Virus record (IMG/VR): IMGVR_UViG_3300030108_005940
Location: 60,776-124,775 of that record
Length of the DNA stretch: 64,000 nucleotides
Direction: 5' to 3' (one strand)
DNA from: a virus
Position numbers and translations under genes: made by a program. The notes under the pieces are model-generated. The model did no database searches and was not told the DNA's origin. It saw only the letters and a list, made by a program, of their open reading frames with translations. Within the stretch, counting starts at the first letter, position 1. Every line of letters begins with the position of its first letter. Of the stretch, positions 34,027 through 42,864 are shown in pieces.

Positions 34027-34618
34027 TAAAGATTTAATTAATTTTGAAGAAGATATAGCTGAAGAGTTTAATAATTCAAAAATTAAAGCTCCTGTACATC
34101 TTTATTCAGGTAACGAAGATGAATGTATTAAAATATTTAAAGATATAAACAAAGATGATTGGGTATTATGTACTTGGAGAAGTCATTATCAATGTTTACT
34201 TAAAGGTGTACCGCCAGAACAAGTTAAATCAGAGATTATGTCAGGTCGCTCTATATCTTTAAACTTTCCAGAATATAGAGTATTTTCTTCAGCTATCGTT
34301 ACCGGTATATTACCTATAAGTGTCGGTCTGGCGTTAGATATTAAACGAAGTGGCGGTACAAATAAAGTATATTGCTTTGTTGGTGATATGACTGCTTTAA
34401 CAGGCTCTTTTGATGAGTGTTTAAGATACTCAAAAGCCCATGACTTACCTATTAAATTTATTATTGAGGACAACGGTAAGTCTGTCTGTACTGACACAAA
34501 AGAAGTTTGGTGTGCAAAAGATCACCCATACGATGGAATTAATGATGACTATGTATATCATTATACATATGAAACTAAATGGCCGCATGCTGGTGCTGGT
34601 CAACGTGTACAATTTTAA
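34013..34618 (+). CDS. TPP enzyme, E1-alpha/transketolase N-terminal subunit
   Basis: A 201-residue TPP-binding subunit. WVLCTWRSHYQCLLKGVPPEQ (50-70) resembles the E1-alpha start, and CFVGDMTALTGSFDECLRYS (about 126-145) with FIIEDNGKS is the TPP/Mg motif GDG-x-N adapted as GDM...EDN. It lacks the pyrimidine half, which is the next gene. A two-subunit E1-like enzyme next to a deoxysugar dehydratase recalls AviB1/AviB2 and YerE, which add a two-carbon unit to a sugar. Confidence 0.75.
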   Translation: MMLTSKDLINFEEDIAEEFNNSKIKAPVHLYSGNEDECIKIFKDINKDDWVLCTWRSHYQCLLKGVPPEQVKSEIMSGRSISLNFPEYRVFSSAIVTGILPISVGLALDIKRSGGTNKVYCFVGDMTALTGSFDECLRYSKAHDLPIKFIIEDNGKSVCTDTKEVWCAKDHPYDGINDDYVYHYTYETKWPHAGAGQRVQF

Positions 34619-34620
34619 AT

Positions 34621-35151
34621 ATGAAATATTTTGATGAATTAAAACGATCTATGGAGATGCTGGCTGAGCATCCTAAGACTTTATTTTTAGGTCAAGCTGT
34701 TGAGTGCGCTGGTACAGGGATGACTAATACACTTAAAGATGTATCAAATGAAAAAAAACTTGAATTACCGGTATGTGAAGATTTACAAATGGGTATGACA
34801 AATGGAATTGCTCTTGCAGGTAAAATACCGGTAAGTATATTTCCAAGATGGAATTTTTTACTGTTAGGTACAAATCAGATTGTAAATCATTTGGATAAAT
34901 TTCCAATGATATCAGATTTTAAAACTAAAGCTATTATTAGAACAGGAGTTGGATCAGTAAGACCTTTACATCCTCATCATCAACATACAGGTGATTATAC
35001 GGAAGCATTTTCCAGCATGTGTAAAAATATAGAAGTTATTCGTCTAGATGAACCAGAGGATATCTTTCCTGCATATACAAAAGCGTTGCTTCGCGAAGAT
35101 GGAAAATCGACTATACTAGTAGAGTGGGGTGATTACTATAACGAAAAATGA
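34621..35151 (+). CDS. TPP enzyme, E1-beta/transketolase C-terminal subunit
   Basis: A 176-residue partner of the preceding gene, starting at the ATG at 34621, 2 nt after its stop. It carries the pyrimidine-binding domain (LPVCEDLQMGMTNGIALAGK with the conserved Glu, residues 46-65) and RTGVGSVRPLHPHHQHTGD. Together the two make one transketolase/E1-type enzyme of about 377 residues, shorter than any normal transketolase because the C-terminal domain is missing. It overlaps the DegT-like gene by 4 nt. Confidence 0.75.
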   Translation: MKYFDELKRSMEMLAEHPKTLFLGQAVECAGTGMTNTLKDVSNEKKLELPVCEDLQMGMTNGIALAGKIPVSIFPRWNFLLLGTNQIVNHLDKFPMISDFKTKAIIRTGVGSVRPLHPHHQHTGDYTEAFSSMCKNIEVIRLDEPEDIFPAYTKALLREDGKSTILVEWGDYYNEK

Positions 35152-36359
35152 ATTATAATATACCATTAATGTCAGATAATATAACTCGTGAAGATGTTAA
35201 CGAGTTAGTAAATTTTTTACAGCAAGATCCAATTCCAAGACTAACTAACGGTCCAAAAGTAGAAGAATTTGAAGCAAAGTGGTCAGAATGGTTGGGTGTA
35301 AAACATAGCGTATTTGTAAACTCTGGTTCAAGTGCAAATTATATGACTATGCAACTTTTACAATATAAGTATGGTCCTTGTGAAGTTATAGTTCCACCGC
35401 TTACTTGGGTTTCAGATGTTGCTAGTGTTTTAAACACTGGACATAACCCTGTGTTTGTAGATATAAATTTATCTAATTTAAGCTTTGATATTCAAAAACT
35501 AAAACAAGCTATTACTACAAGAACAAAAGCTATATTTCTAACGCATGTATTAGGTCTAAACGGTCTTACTGATGAACTTATACAACTTTGCAAAGAACAC
35601 GATCTTCTATTAATAGAAGATGTATGCGAGTCACATGGAGCTACTTTTAAAAATAAAAAAGCTGGTTCAATAGGCGATGTTAGTAATTTTAGTTTTTACT
35701 TTGCACACCACCTGTCTACGATTGAAGGAGGAATGGTGTGTACTGATAACGATGAATTTTATGATATCTTGAGATTTAGTCGCTCCCATGGTATGGTTAG
35801 AGAGTGTAAGAGTGAAGACTTTAAACAACAAGTTAAACTTGATCACCCCGACTTAAATCCGGATTTTATATTTCTATCACCAGCGTATAATTTTAGAAGT
35901 ACAGAACTTAACGCAGTTTTAGGTTTATCGCAAATTAAATCTCTTGATAGTAATAATGATATACGTCGCGATAATTTCGAATATTTTTTATCTAAATTAG
36001 ATTCAACAAAATATGTTACTACTTTAGATACTAAAGGTCAAAGTAATTATGCTTTTATTGTTATAATGAAAGAAGCTGATATAACGCAACGTAATAAAGT
36101 CGAAAGTATGCTTAAATCAAATAATATAGAATTTAGACGTGGTTTATCTGGTGGTGGTAATCAACTTAGACAGCCATATATTAGTAGACATGCGGAAAAA
36201 ATAGGTAGGTCATGGCAAGTAGGAATGACTGATCAAGCATTACAGCAAAGCTTTGCAAATATTGAGCACGTGCATAATTATAGTTGGTACATCGGTAATT
36301 ATCCTTCATTAGAAAGGGAAAAAATTACTAATCTTATAACACTGCTTAATAATGTCTAA
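35148..36359 (+). CDS. ColD/E1-type sugar 3-dehydratase (DegT fold) candidate
   Basis: A 403-residue DegT/DnrJ/EryC1/StrS-fold protein. VNSGSSANYMTM (58-69) binds the cofactor phosphate, and IEDVCESHGA (156-165) contacts the pyridine nitrogen. At the Schiff-base position the sequence is FYFAHHLSTIEGGM: His187/His188 replace the usual Lys. That change marks the PMP-dependent 3-dehydratases ColD and E1 (DdhC/AscC), which make 3,6-dideoxy sugars. The catalytic His is seen; the substrate is inferred. Confidence 0.8.
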   Translation: MNYNIPLMSDNITREDVNELVNFLQQDPIPRLTNGPKVEEFEAKWSEWLGVKHSVFVNSGSSANYMTMQLLQYKYGPCEVIVPPLTWVSDVASVLNTGHNPVFVDINLSNLSFDIQKLKQAITTRTKAIFLTHVLGLNGLTDELIQLCKEHDLLLIEDVCESHGATFKNKKAGSIGDVSNFSFYFAHHLSTIEGGMVCTDNDEFYDILRFSRSHGMVRECKSEDFKQQVKLDHPDLNPDFIFLSPAYNFRSTELNAVLGLSQIKSLDSNNDIRRDNFEYFLSKLDSTKYVTTLDTKGQSNYAFIVIMKEADITQRNKVESMLKSNNIEFRRGLSGGGNQLRQPYISRHAEKIGRSWQVGMTDQALQQSFANIEHVHNYSWYIGNYPSLEREKITNLITLLNNV

Positions 36360-37296
36360 TAACAAATATCTTATTATATATAACATATGTGAAATCGGTA
36401 AGAGAAATTTTGAGTGGTATAGTAAGTGTATTAATAATTTACTTAAACTTAATCATAAAAAATTTCATGTAGCAGTAAGTGGTTGTAGAGTTTCACAGCA
36501 AACAAAAGATCAGCTTTATAACGAATTTAAAAATAAAGTAACATTTTGCTATACAGAAAATTTTCTTTCTGTTAATATAACTTTTAATTTGACTGTTTTA
36601 AAATGTGTTGAAAGATTTAACGAATTTACCGGTTATGTGTATATTGACTCAGGGGTAAATACAGAGGATAATTTTAATCTACTAAATGAAATAGATGAAA
36701 GAGTTGAAACTAAAAAGTTTAGTATGATTAGTTTTCAAACTGATACAGACCACGGTCATCATTGGTTTAAAAAAGATCATGTTAATAACCCTTATATTAA
36801 AGAAGAAGATTTTATAATGCCTGTAGGTAAATGCTGTAATTTACACGTTTCATATTTTTCAAATGATTTATTAAAAACTTTTGGAAAACTTATACCAGAT
36901 ATATTTAACGCATATTGTACAGAGTCAGTATTTTCTTTTTTAAATGCTAGTATACAAAAGCAATGGGTAATTATTAAAGATATAATTCTTACTCATATTA
37001 AAGAAAAAGATGGAGCTACTCTCAGTTATGATCATGTAGGACCTCGTCAAGTACCATGGAATAATTTATATGGTTGTGCTGATATGGAAAAAATAGTAAA
37101 AGATCCTAAAGCTTATGAAGTTGGGTTGGGTTATGAAGAGTTAGGAGAAGTTTTAATACATAATGCAGACTTATATACATCAGAAGGACATGTTAAGAAC
37201 AATACTTTGAAAGATTATATTAAAGAAAAACTCTTTCTTTCGAAGGATCAGTTAGATTATAACCACATTTTACATTCATTTATACCAGCAAAATGA
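36352..37296 (+). CDS. putative glycosyltransferase
   Basis: A 314-residue protein with a GT-A-like opening (YLIIYNICEIGKRNFEWYSKC) and a YVYIDSGVNTEDN strand that may give the metal site. The middle has HGHHWFKKD and the C-terminal half has no known motif. It fits an atypical glycosyltransferase from its place between DegT-like and family 2 glycosyltransferase genes (overlaps 8 and 4 nt). Sequence support is weak. Confidence 0.5.
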   Translation: MSNNKYLIIYNICEIGKRNFEWYSKCINNLLKLNHKKFHVAVSGCRVSQQTKDQLYNEFKNKVTFCYTENFLSVNITFNLTVLKCVERFNEFTGYVYIDSGVNTEDNFNLLNEIDERVETKKFSMISFQTDTDHGHHWFKKDHVNNPYIKEEDFIMPVGKCCNLHVSYFSNDLLKTFGKLIPDIFNAYCTESVFSFLNASIQKQWVIIKDIILTHIKEKDGATLSYDHVGPRQVPWNNLYGCADMEKIVKDPKAYEVGLGYEELGEVLIHNADLYTSEGHVKNNTLKDYIKEKLFLSKDQLDYNHILHSFIPAK

Positions 37297-38054
37297 TATC
37301 AATAATTATACCTACTAAGAATAGAGTTGAAAATCTTAAGAAGGTTTTAAAGACTTTAAATGATAATACATTACAGCCAAAACAGGTTGAAGTTATATTT
37401 TATGTTGATAGTGATGATAATGATACTATCGACTTTATAAAATCTGGAAATATTAATACACACTTAGATAAAATACCCGGAACAGCTATTGTTAATAAGG
37501 ATAAGCCAAAATTAGCTGATATGTATAACCGTGCTTTTAGTAAATGTAGAGGTGATATTATAATGTACTCAGCAGATGATGTACACTTTAAAACTAAAAA
37601 TTGGGATATTTTAATAGCTGAAGAATTTAATCGTTATTCAGATAAGGTATGTTTGGTATTTGGACCAGATGGTATGCAACCTAACGGTACTCTAGCCACT
37701 CATGGGTTTTTAAGTAGAAGAGCAATTGAGCAAGTTGGTTATGTGCACCCGGTAGGAATGGGTTATAATTATTCAGATAACTGGTTAACTTACATATATA
37801 GAAAGTTAGGCCGATTATGTTACACACCGGTATATTTTGAGCATTGTCATTGGGGATCTGGAAAAGCAGAATATGATCAAACCTATAAAACGGGTTCAGA
37901 TGCCCCGCATGATGATAGTATTGATTTATGGAGAGGTAGTTTAGAACAAAGAACTAAAGATATTAATATACTTAAACAGATTATTACATCTGGTCCTTTA
38001 GGAAATTCGAATAAAGAAAATATTAAAACTATATATAACTTAGAAACAGATTAA
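37293..38054 (+). CDS. family 2 glycosyltransferase
   Basis: A 253-residue GT-A enzyme. SIIIPTKNRVENLKKVLKTL (3-22) is the classic GT2 start, and DIIMYSADDVHF (about 88-99) supplies the D-D-V metal motif. NWLTYIYRKLGR follows. It overlaps the previous gene by 4 nt and is followed after 1 nt by the kinase gene. The donor is probably a nucleotide sugar; the acceptor is unknown. Confidence 0.85.
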   Translation: MISIIIPTKNRVENLKKVLKTLNDNTLQPKQVEVIFYVDSDDNDTIDFIKSGNINTHLDKIPGTAIVNKDKPKLADMYNRAFSKCRGDIIMYSADDVHFKTKNWDILIAEEFNRYSDKVCLVFGPDGMQPNGTLATHGFLSRRAIEQVGYVHPVGMGYNYSDNWLTYIYRKLGRLCYTPVYFEHCHWGSGKAEYDQTYKTGSDAPHDDSIDLWRGSLEQRTKDINILKQIITSGPLGNSNKENIKTIYNLETD

Positions 38055-38055
38055 T

Positions 38056-38808
38056 ATGAAACCTATATTATTACTTGGCGATTCTTGTATAGATAAATTT
38101 GTATATTGTAAATGTGAACGTCTTTGCCCAGAGGCACCGGTGCCCTTATTAGACATATTACATGTTGAAGAAAATAGAGGAATGGCAGGTAATGTGCATA
38201 ATAATTTATTAGCTTTAAAATGTGAAGCAGAGTTTTACACAAATTTAAATTATAAAAATATAGTTAAAACAAGATATGTAGATCATAAAACCAATCATAT
38301 GTTTATTCGTATAGATACAAAAGCAGAATTAAATACAGCATATAAGGATTATAGCGCGCAAATTAATTTAGAAGATTATTCTGCTGTGGTGATTTCAGAT
38401 TATGATAAAGGTTTTATTACAGAGGAAGAAATAGAATTTATTTCTTACAATCACCCTATTACATTTTTAGATACAAAAAAAATTATAGGCGACTGGGCAA
38501 AAAATATTAAATTTATTAAAATTAATAGAAAGGAATTTAAAGAATCAGAAAAAAGCCTTACAAATAAAAAGAATATTATAACGACACTAGGTTCAGGAGG
38601 AGCTATATATAGAGGTATACAATACGATGTTAAAGATGTAGAGATAAAAGATCTTTCTGGTGCTGGTGATACTTTTTTAGCTGGTTTAGTATGTAAATAT
38701 TTAAGAACTAACAATATTGAAGAGAGTATAAATTTTGCAAATGAATGCGCTACTGATGTAGTGCAGAAGCAAGGTGTAACTGTAATTAGCAAATATTTCG
38801 CTTTATGA
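38056..38808 (+). CDS. HldE N-domain-like sugar kinase (PfkB family)
   Basis: A 250-residue PfkB-fold kinase. GDSCIDKFVYCKCERLCPEA (8-27) with PVPLLDI matches the start of HldE/RfaE, where G-D-x-x-x-D and S-P-E-A-P-V are fixed. GMAGNVHNN corresponds to the G-G-A-A-N-V loop. DLSGAGDTFLAGL (about 202-214) is the catalytic motif with Asp. It is about 60 residues shorter than HldE's kinase domain. The other half (cytidylyltransferase) is at 43765, so the bifunctional enzyme is split. It likely phosphorylates a heptose phosphate. Confidence 0.8.
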   Translation: MKPILLLGDSCIDKFVYCKCERLCPEAPVPLLDILHVEENRGMAGNVHNNLLALKCEAEFYTNLNYKNIVKTRYVDHKTNHMFIRIDTKAELNTAYKDYSAQINLEDYSAVVISDYDKGFITEEEIEFISYNHPITFLDTKKIIGDWAKNIKFIKINRKEFKESEKSLTNKKNIITTLGSGGAIYRGIQYDVKDVEIKDLSGAGDTFLAGLVCKYLRTNNIEESINFANECATDVVQKQGVTVISKYFAL

Positions 38809-39728
38809 AATTATATAGATATCCTCAAGCGTCACCTCATAATATTGATGACGGTCCATATCGTAATTGTATACCGTTAGGTATAGATGGTCTGACACAA
38901 CATTGTACAATTGTTAATAATCCTAATGAAGCAGATTATTTTCATATTGGTCAAATTCGTGAAGATAGTAATATAAAATTATACGAATCTGATGGTAGTG
39001 AGTTTGAATTTTTTAAAGGTAATGAACATAAACATATTGTAGATATGGAAGGTGAAGGAGGTTGGGAGATACCAGAGTGGCTTCGTAAGTGTATCTTAAC
39101 GACTATGGGGCCTTTAAAGAGGTTTGATTATTATAAACTTTTTACAAGACCTTGTTTTTCCTCTTTAATGATGGACTGTTTAAAAGATGAACGTGTTTTT
39201 GATTTTCCAAAAAAATCCGGTTTTGGTTTTAGGGGATGTATTAATCACCCTACAAGACAAGTATTATTTGAAGCATTGAAAGAACCAACATTAAATGAAA
39301 ACCGTGTACGTCGCGAAGCTTATATGACAGCTGGGTGGTTTGGACCTGCTCCATCCCGATCTGAACCTCATTTAATTTTTGAAGAGCTTATGCTAAAACA
39401 TCCCTTATCTCTTTGTCCACGTGGAGCAGGTATAGCATCTACACGTGTATGGGAAACATGCGCGTATGGTAGAGTACCAGTAATTGTTTCAAATGAAGAT
39501 TTTTATCAAGTAGGTGAAGATCAATATGACACGTCATTTATGTTTAAAGTAATTGGTGATATGTCACCAAAAGATATGGCAAATGAATTAACTGCAATAT
39601 ATAATACAAGTATAGATGAATTAAAACAACGTGGAGACTTAGCAAAAAAGTACTTTAATGACGTATTAAAAGAATACTTTAAAGACCCGACGTTGTTCTT
39701 TATAAACTGGTTAAATAAAAATGCTTAA
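38805..39728 (+). CDS. exostosin-like glycosyltransferase (GT47-type)
   Basis: A 307-residue protein. SLCPRGAGIASTRVWETCAYGRVPVIVS (about 205-232) matches the exostosin motif (P-x-G-x-x-x-x-x-R-x-x-E-x-x-x-x-G-x-I-P-V). The C-terminal part continues with a nucleotide-binding fold. The first 100 residues are less conserved. Sugar transfer to a growing glycan is expected. It overlaps the kinase gene by 4 nt and the radical SAM gene by 8 nt. Confidence 0.75.
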   Translation: MKLYRYPQASPHNIDDGPYRNCIPLGIDGLTQHCTIVNNPNEADYFHIGQIREDSNIKLYESDGSEFEFFKGNEHKHIVDMEGEGGWEIPEWLRKCILTTMGPLKRFDYYKLFTRPCFSSLMMDCLKDERVFDFPKKSGFGFRGCINHPTRQVLFEALKEPTLNENRVRREAYMTAGWFGPAPSRSEPHLIFEELMLKHPLSLCPRGAGIASTRVWETCAYGRVPVIVSNEDFYQVGEDQYDTSFMFKVIGDMSPKDMANELTAIYNTSIDELKQRGDLAKKYFNDVLKEYFKDPTLFFINWLNKNA

Positions 39729-40944
39729 TAAAGAAGAAATACTAACATCAGGTAAAATATTTAACCCTGCAGCTAAAATTTATGCAAATGCAGATAGGGT
39801 AATAGATTATTTAGATGATAAAAACCCGGCCCCAGTTCTAGTAGAGATAGATCCGAGTAATACATGTAATCATGGATGTTACTTTTGTATATCTTCCTAT
39901 ATACATTTACCTGAATCGAAAAATCTTGAAACATATGATAAGACAGTTATGCCTAGAGATATATTGTTAGGAGCATGTAAAGATTTTGTTGATATGGGTG
40001 TGAGGGCCATTAACTGGACAGGAGGCGGCGAACCAACAATTAATAAACACTTAAAAGAAGCAATTGCATACATTGGTGAAAATTCAGATATTAAAATGGG
40101 TATTTTTACTAATGGTACATTGCTTGATAGATGGGATATGTTTGAAACAATGGTTGATAACATGACATGGGTAAGATTCTCTATTGATGCCGGTACACCG
40201 GAAACTTATAACAATATTAGACGTGCTAAAGGTAATCAAGGTTGGGATAAGATGGTGAGCAACTTAAATAAGTTGATTAAAGTTAACAAGGATAAGGGTA
40301 AAAAAATTGGCATTGGTGTTGGTTTTGTTATCACACCTGACACGTGTCATGAGGTTGTAGACTTTGCAAAATTCTTTGCAGATGTAGATGTAGATTATTG
40401 TCAATATAAACCTGAAATTGTAAATCGAGAGAGAGAAGACGGTGTACAAAGAGATTTAGATTTTTGGAATAAAAATGTAGAGCCTCAGCTAGATGCCGCT
40501 AAAGAAATTCTTGGGCATAAATTTCAAATTAATGGGTATAAATTAAGCGACTTAATAGAAGATAGGTCTTTATTCGGTCGTAGGTATAAAAAATGTATGG
40601 GATCTCAAGTGCAGCCCTGTGTAGGAGCTGATGGAAATGTTTACGTGTGTACTAATCACCGTGGATATAAGCAATATAGCTATGGATCTTTACATGAAAA
40701 ATCCTTTAAAGAGGTCTGGGACGATGTACAAGAGAGACAACGTATAATGCATCAAATAGATAACGTTGAATGCTTTAAAAATTGTACACAACTATGTAAG
40801 CCTCATGAGAGTAATAAAGCTGTATGGGATATACATGAAGCTTATAATAGTGTTGAAGGTGAGGCAAGAGATGCAGTCAAAAAAGAACTACTCGAGCTAC
40901 AAGAAGAAATTAAAGAGAATATAATTCATAGTGAATTTATATGA
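39721..40944 (+). CDS. radical SAM/SPASM enzyme
   Basis: A 407-residue enzyme. SNTCNHGCYFCISSY (about 47-61) is the CX3CX2C cluster motif, INWTGGGEPTINKH is the SAM-binding GGE motif, and IFTNGTLLD follows. The C-terminal part has several Cys (KKCMGSQVQPCVGADGNVYVC and a CFKNCTQLCKPH set) of a SPASM auxiliary-cluster domain. Such enzymes modify peptides or sugars. It is the second radical SAM gene of the operon. Substrate unknown. Confidence 0.85.
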   Translation: MLNKEEILTSGKIFNPAAKIYANADRVIDYLDDKNPAPVLVEIDPSNTCNHGCYFCISSYIHLPESKNLETYDKTVMPRDILLGACKDFVDMGVRAINWTGGGEPTINKHLKEAIAYIGENSDIKMGIFTNGTLLDRWDMFETMVDNMTWVRFSIDAGTPETYNNIRRAKGNQGWDKMVSNLNKLIKVNKDKGKKIGIGVGFVITPDTCHEVVDFAKFFADVDVDYCQYKPEIVNREREDGVQRDLDFWNKNVEPQLDAAKEILGHKFQINGYKLSDLIEDRSLFGRRYKKCMGSQVQPCVGADGNVYVCTNHRGYKQYSYGSLHEKSFKEVWDDVQERQRIMHQIDNVECFKNCTQLCKPHESNKAVWDIHEAYNSVEGEARDAVKKELLELQEEIKENIIHSEFI

Positions 40945-41462
40945 TTGTATTGCAAAATGGTAATGGGCAACTTGGTAAAGAGTTAGAATATAAAATTAGA
41001 TATATTAGCCCAGGGTTTAGATTATCACCAGAAGTCGTTTTCATATACCATACCTGGGATATGAGAGATAAAAATGATAAAAAAGCTCAGAAAAATTGCT
41101 ATAAACAGTTTAAAAAATTTGTAGATACAAACAAAGAGCATAAAATAATTTTTACGTCTACTTATTCAGAGCAAAATAATTTTTACAATTTTTATAAGCA
41201 AAAAGCAGGGGGATATTTATTAGCAAATCACAAACAAGGTAAAGTAATTAAGCTTCCTGTTTTATTAGGAAAGGGTGTATGTCAAGATTTAAAAGAAAAT
41301 AAATGTGAACCTTACGGTGTTATAGAGTTGATGTCGCTTCATGAAGCTGCAGATGAAATTTTACGAATAGCTTTCGAAGATACTAACAATAAAGAATTTC
41401 GTTTGCATGGCACTCAAATACCAGCTAAGTTTGTACAAGAATTATTGCAATTTAATATTTAG
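40941..41462 (+). CDS. degenerate SDR/RmlD-like protein
   Basis: A 173-residue protein. MIVLQNGNGQLGKELEYKIR resembles the RmlD nucleotide-binding start (G-x-x-G-Q-L-G), but the rest of the cofactor-binding half is shortened. IIFTSTYSEQNNFYNFYKQK recalls the Ser...Tyr-x-x-x-Lys active site, though spacing differs. It closes the operon after a 4-nt overlap. It may be a reductase or a non-catalytic partner of the epimerases. Confidence 0.4.
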   Translation: MIVLQNGNGQLGKELEYKIRYISPGFRLSPEVVFIYHTWDMRDKNDKKAQKNCYKQFKKFVDTNKEHKIIFTSTYSEQNNFYNFYKQKAGGYLLANHKQGKVIKLPVLLGKGVCQDLKENKCEPYGVIELMSLHEAADEILRIAFEDTNNKEFRLHGTQIPAKFVQELLQFNI

Positions 41463-41477
41463 ATATTATTATATATT

Positions 41478-42002
41478 ATGGCTGATTTTTCTAAATTTGA
41501 TTCTTCTGTTATAACAGATTTTACTCCATATGTAACTGATATACCAAATTTTCCGATCCCAGGTGTTACATTTAAAGATATACAGCCATTATTAGCCGAT
41601 CCCAAGGCTTTTAGACAAGCAATATTTGAAATGTTTGTTAAATTTGAAACATATATGGATTATTGGGTAGGTATTGATTCGAGGGGATTTATTTTTGCCT
41701 CGGCATTATCGCAATATTCTAATAAAGGGTTGAAGCTTATTAGAAAAAAAGATAAACTTCCTCCACCGGTAGAATCAAAAACTTATGATCTTGAATACGG
41801 TAATGATACGATTCAAATGCAACCTGGTAAAGGTAAAGTTATTATAGTTGATGATGTTTATGCTACAGGTGGAACCATGGATGCTGCAGAAGAGTTATGC
41901 AAACAAGCCGGTTATGAGGTGTTAGGTAAATTAGTTTTTATTGACTTAGCTTTTTTACACGGTTCAACTGATGTTAGGAGTGTTATAAAATATGATAGTT
42001 GA
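41478..42002 (+). CDS. apt: adenine phosphoribosyltransferase
   Basis: A 174-residue enzyme making AMP from adenine and PRPP. Residues 21-36 (DIPNFPIPGVTFKDIQ) are the APRT N-terminal hood. GIDSRGFIFASALSQ (66-80) and VIIVDDVYATGGTMDAAEEL (about 119-138, the PRPP-binding loop) are full matches. It may recycle adenine released by host DNA or SAM breakdown. It lies 15 nt after the operon's last gene. The gap before it is AT-rich, without a TATAAATA box. Confidence 0.93.
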   Translation: MADFSKFDSSVITDFTPYVTDIPNFPIPGVTFKDIQPLLADPKAFRQAIFEMFVKFETYMDYWVGIDSRGFIFASALSQYSNKGLKLIRKKDKLPPPVESKTYDLEYGNDTIQMQPGKGKVIIVDDVYATGGTMDAAEELCKQAGYEVLGKLVFIDLAFLHGSTDVRSVIKYDS

Positions 42003-42041
42003 GTTTATATTATTCTCAGTATAATATTATATAATAAATTT

Positions 42042-42491
42042 ATGAAAAAAATAACACTTATATATGCAAGTATGACAGGTAACGCTGAGTTTGTAGCAGA
42101 CAACGCTAAGAGTGCACTAGAGGATGCTGGTCATACTGTTAATGAGTTCTGCTTAGATGATAATGAGGAAATTAATTTTTTACATCAAGAAGCAGATTGT
42201 ATTGTAGGAATAACTAGTACATGGGGTGAGGGTGAACCACCAGATGAAGCTGTACCTTTTTTTGAAAGTTTACGAAATTCTGAGCCACTAGGTATAGATA
42301 AATCTATTGCTGTTCTTGGCCTAGGAGATAGTTCATATGATATTTTTTGTGGTTGTGGAAAAGAGCTAGAAAGAGAACTTATAAGACATGGTGGTACACC
42401 ATTATTAGAAAGAGTCGATTGTGATATTGATTACGAAGAAGATGCAGATAATTGGGTAGAGAGTTTAGTTGAAAAAATAAATGAGGCCTGA
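42042..42491 (+). CDS. flavodoxin-like protein
   Basis: A 149-residue FMN-binding electron carrier. YASMTGNAEFVADNAK (8-23) is the phosphate loop, STWGEGEPPDEAVPFF is the 60s loop, and VLGLGDSSYDIFCGCGKELE (about 90-109) is the 90s loop. It is close to the flavodoxin domain of sulfite reductase/nitric oxide synthase reductases. It could feed electrons to the radical SAM enzymes (QueE and the two in the sugar operon), which need reductant. It overlaps the cupin gene by 11 nt. Confidence 0.88.
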   Translation: MKKITLIYASMTGNAEFVADNAKSALEDAGHTVNEFCLDDNEEINFLHQEADCIVGITSTWGEGEPPDEAVPFFESLRNSEPLGIDKSIAVLGLGDSSYDIFCGCGKELERELIRHGGTPLLERVDCDIDYEEDADNWVESLVEKINEA

Positions 42492-42864
42492 AATTATACA
42501 GTATAAAGACCACCCTAAGGGATGGGGCAACGAAAGGTGGATAGTAAATAAAGAAAAATATTGTCTAAAGATTTTATCATTTAAAAAAAATAGCTCTTTT
42601 TCAATGCACTACCATATTGAAAAAGAAGAAACGTGGTATGTAGCTAAAGGTAGATTGGAGCTGTCATACTATAATTTAACAAACGCGAATCGTGTTACAA
42701 AAACTATTAATGAAGGAATGGTTGTTGATATTAAGCCTAATATTCCACATAAACTAAAAGCATTAGAAGATTCTGAAATTATAGAAGTAAGTACACAACA
42801 CTTTGAACATGATAGTTACAGAGTAGAGCCTGGGGATAGTCAAAAAAATGAAACTACTAATTGA
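42481..42864 (+). CDS. cupin-domain protein
   Basis: A 127-residue single-cupin protein. SFSMHYHIEKEETWYVAKGRLELSY holds the H-x-H...E metal set, and DIKPNIPHKLKALED the second motif's His. The arrangement resembles the C-terminal cupin of mannose-6-phosphate isomerase/GDP-mannose pyrophosphorylase and sugar-isomerase cupins. A sugar isomerase or a small-molecule sensor are possible. It overlaps flavodoxin and HAD genes. Confidence 0.7.
   Translation: MRPEIIQYKDHPKGWGNERWIVNKEKYCLKILSFKKNSSFSMHYHIEKEETWYVAKGRLELSYYNLTNANRVTKTINEGMVVDIKPNIPHKLKALEDSEIIEVSTQHFEHDSYRVEPGDSQKNETTN

Noticed and set aside
34579-34620. Longer start for the E1-beta-like gene
   Set aside because: The added residues are Cys/Trp-rich and out of character; the ATG at 34621 follows the previous stop by 2 nt.
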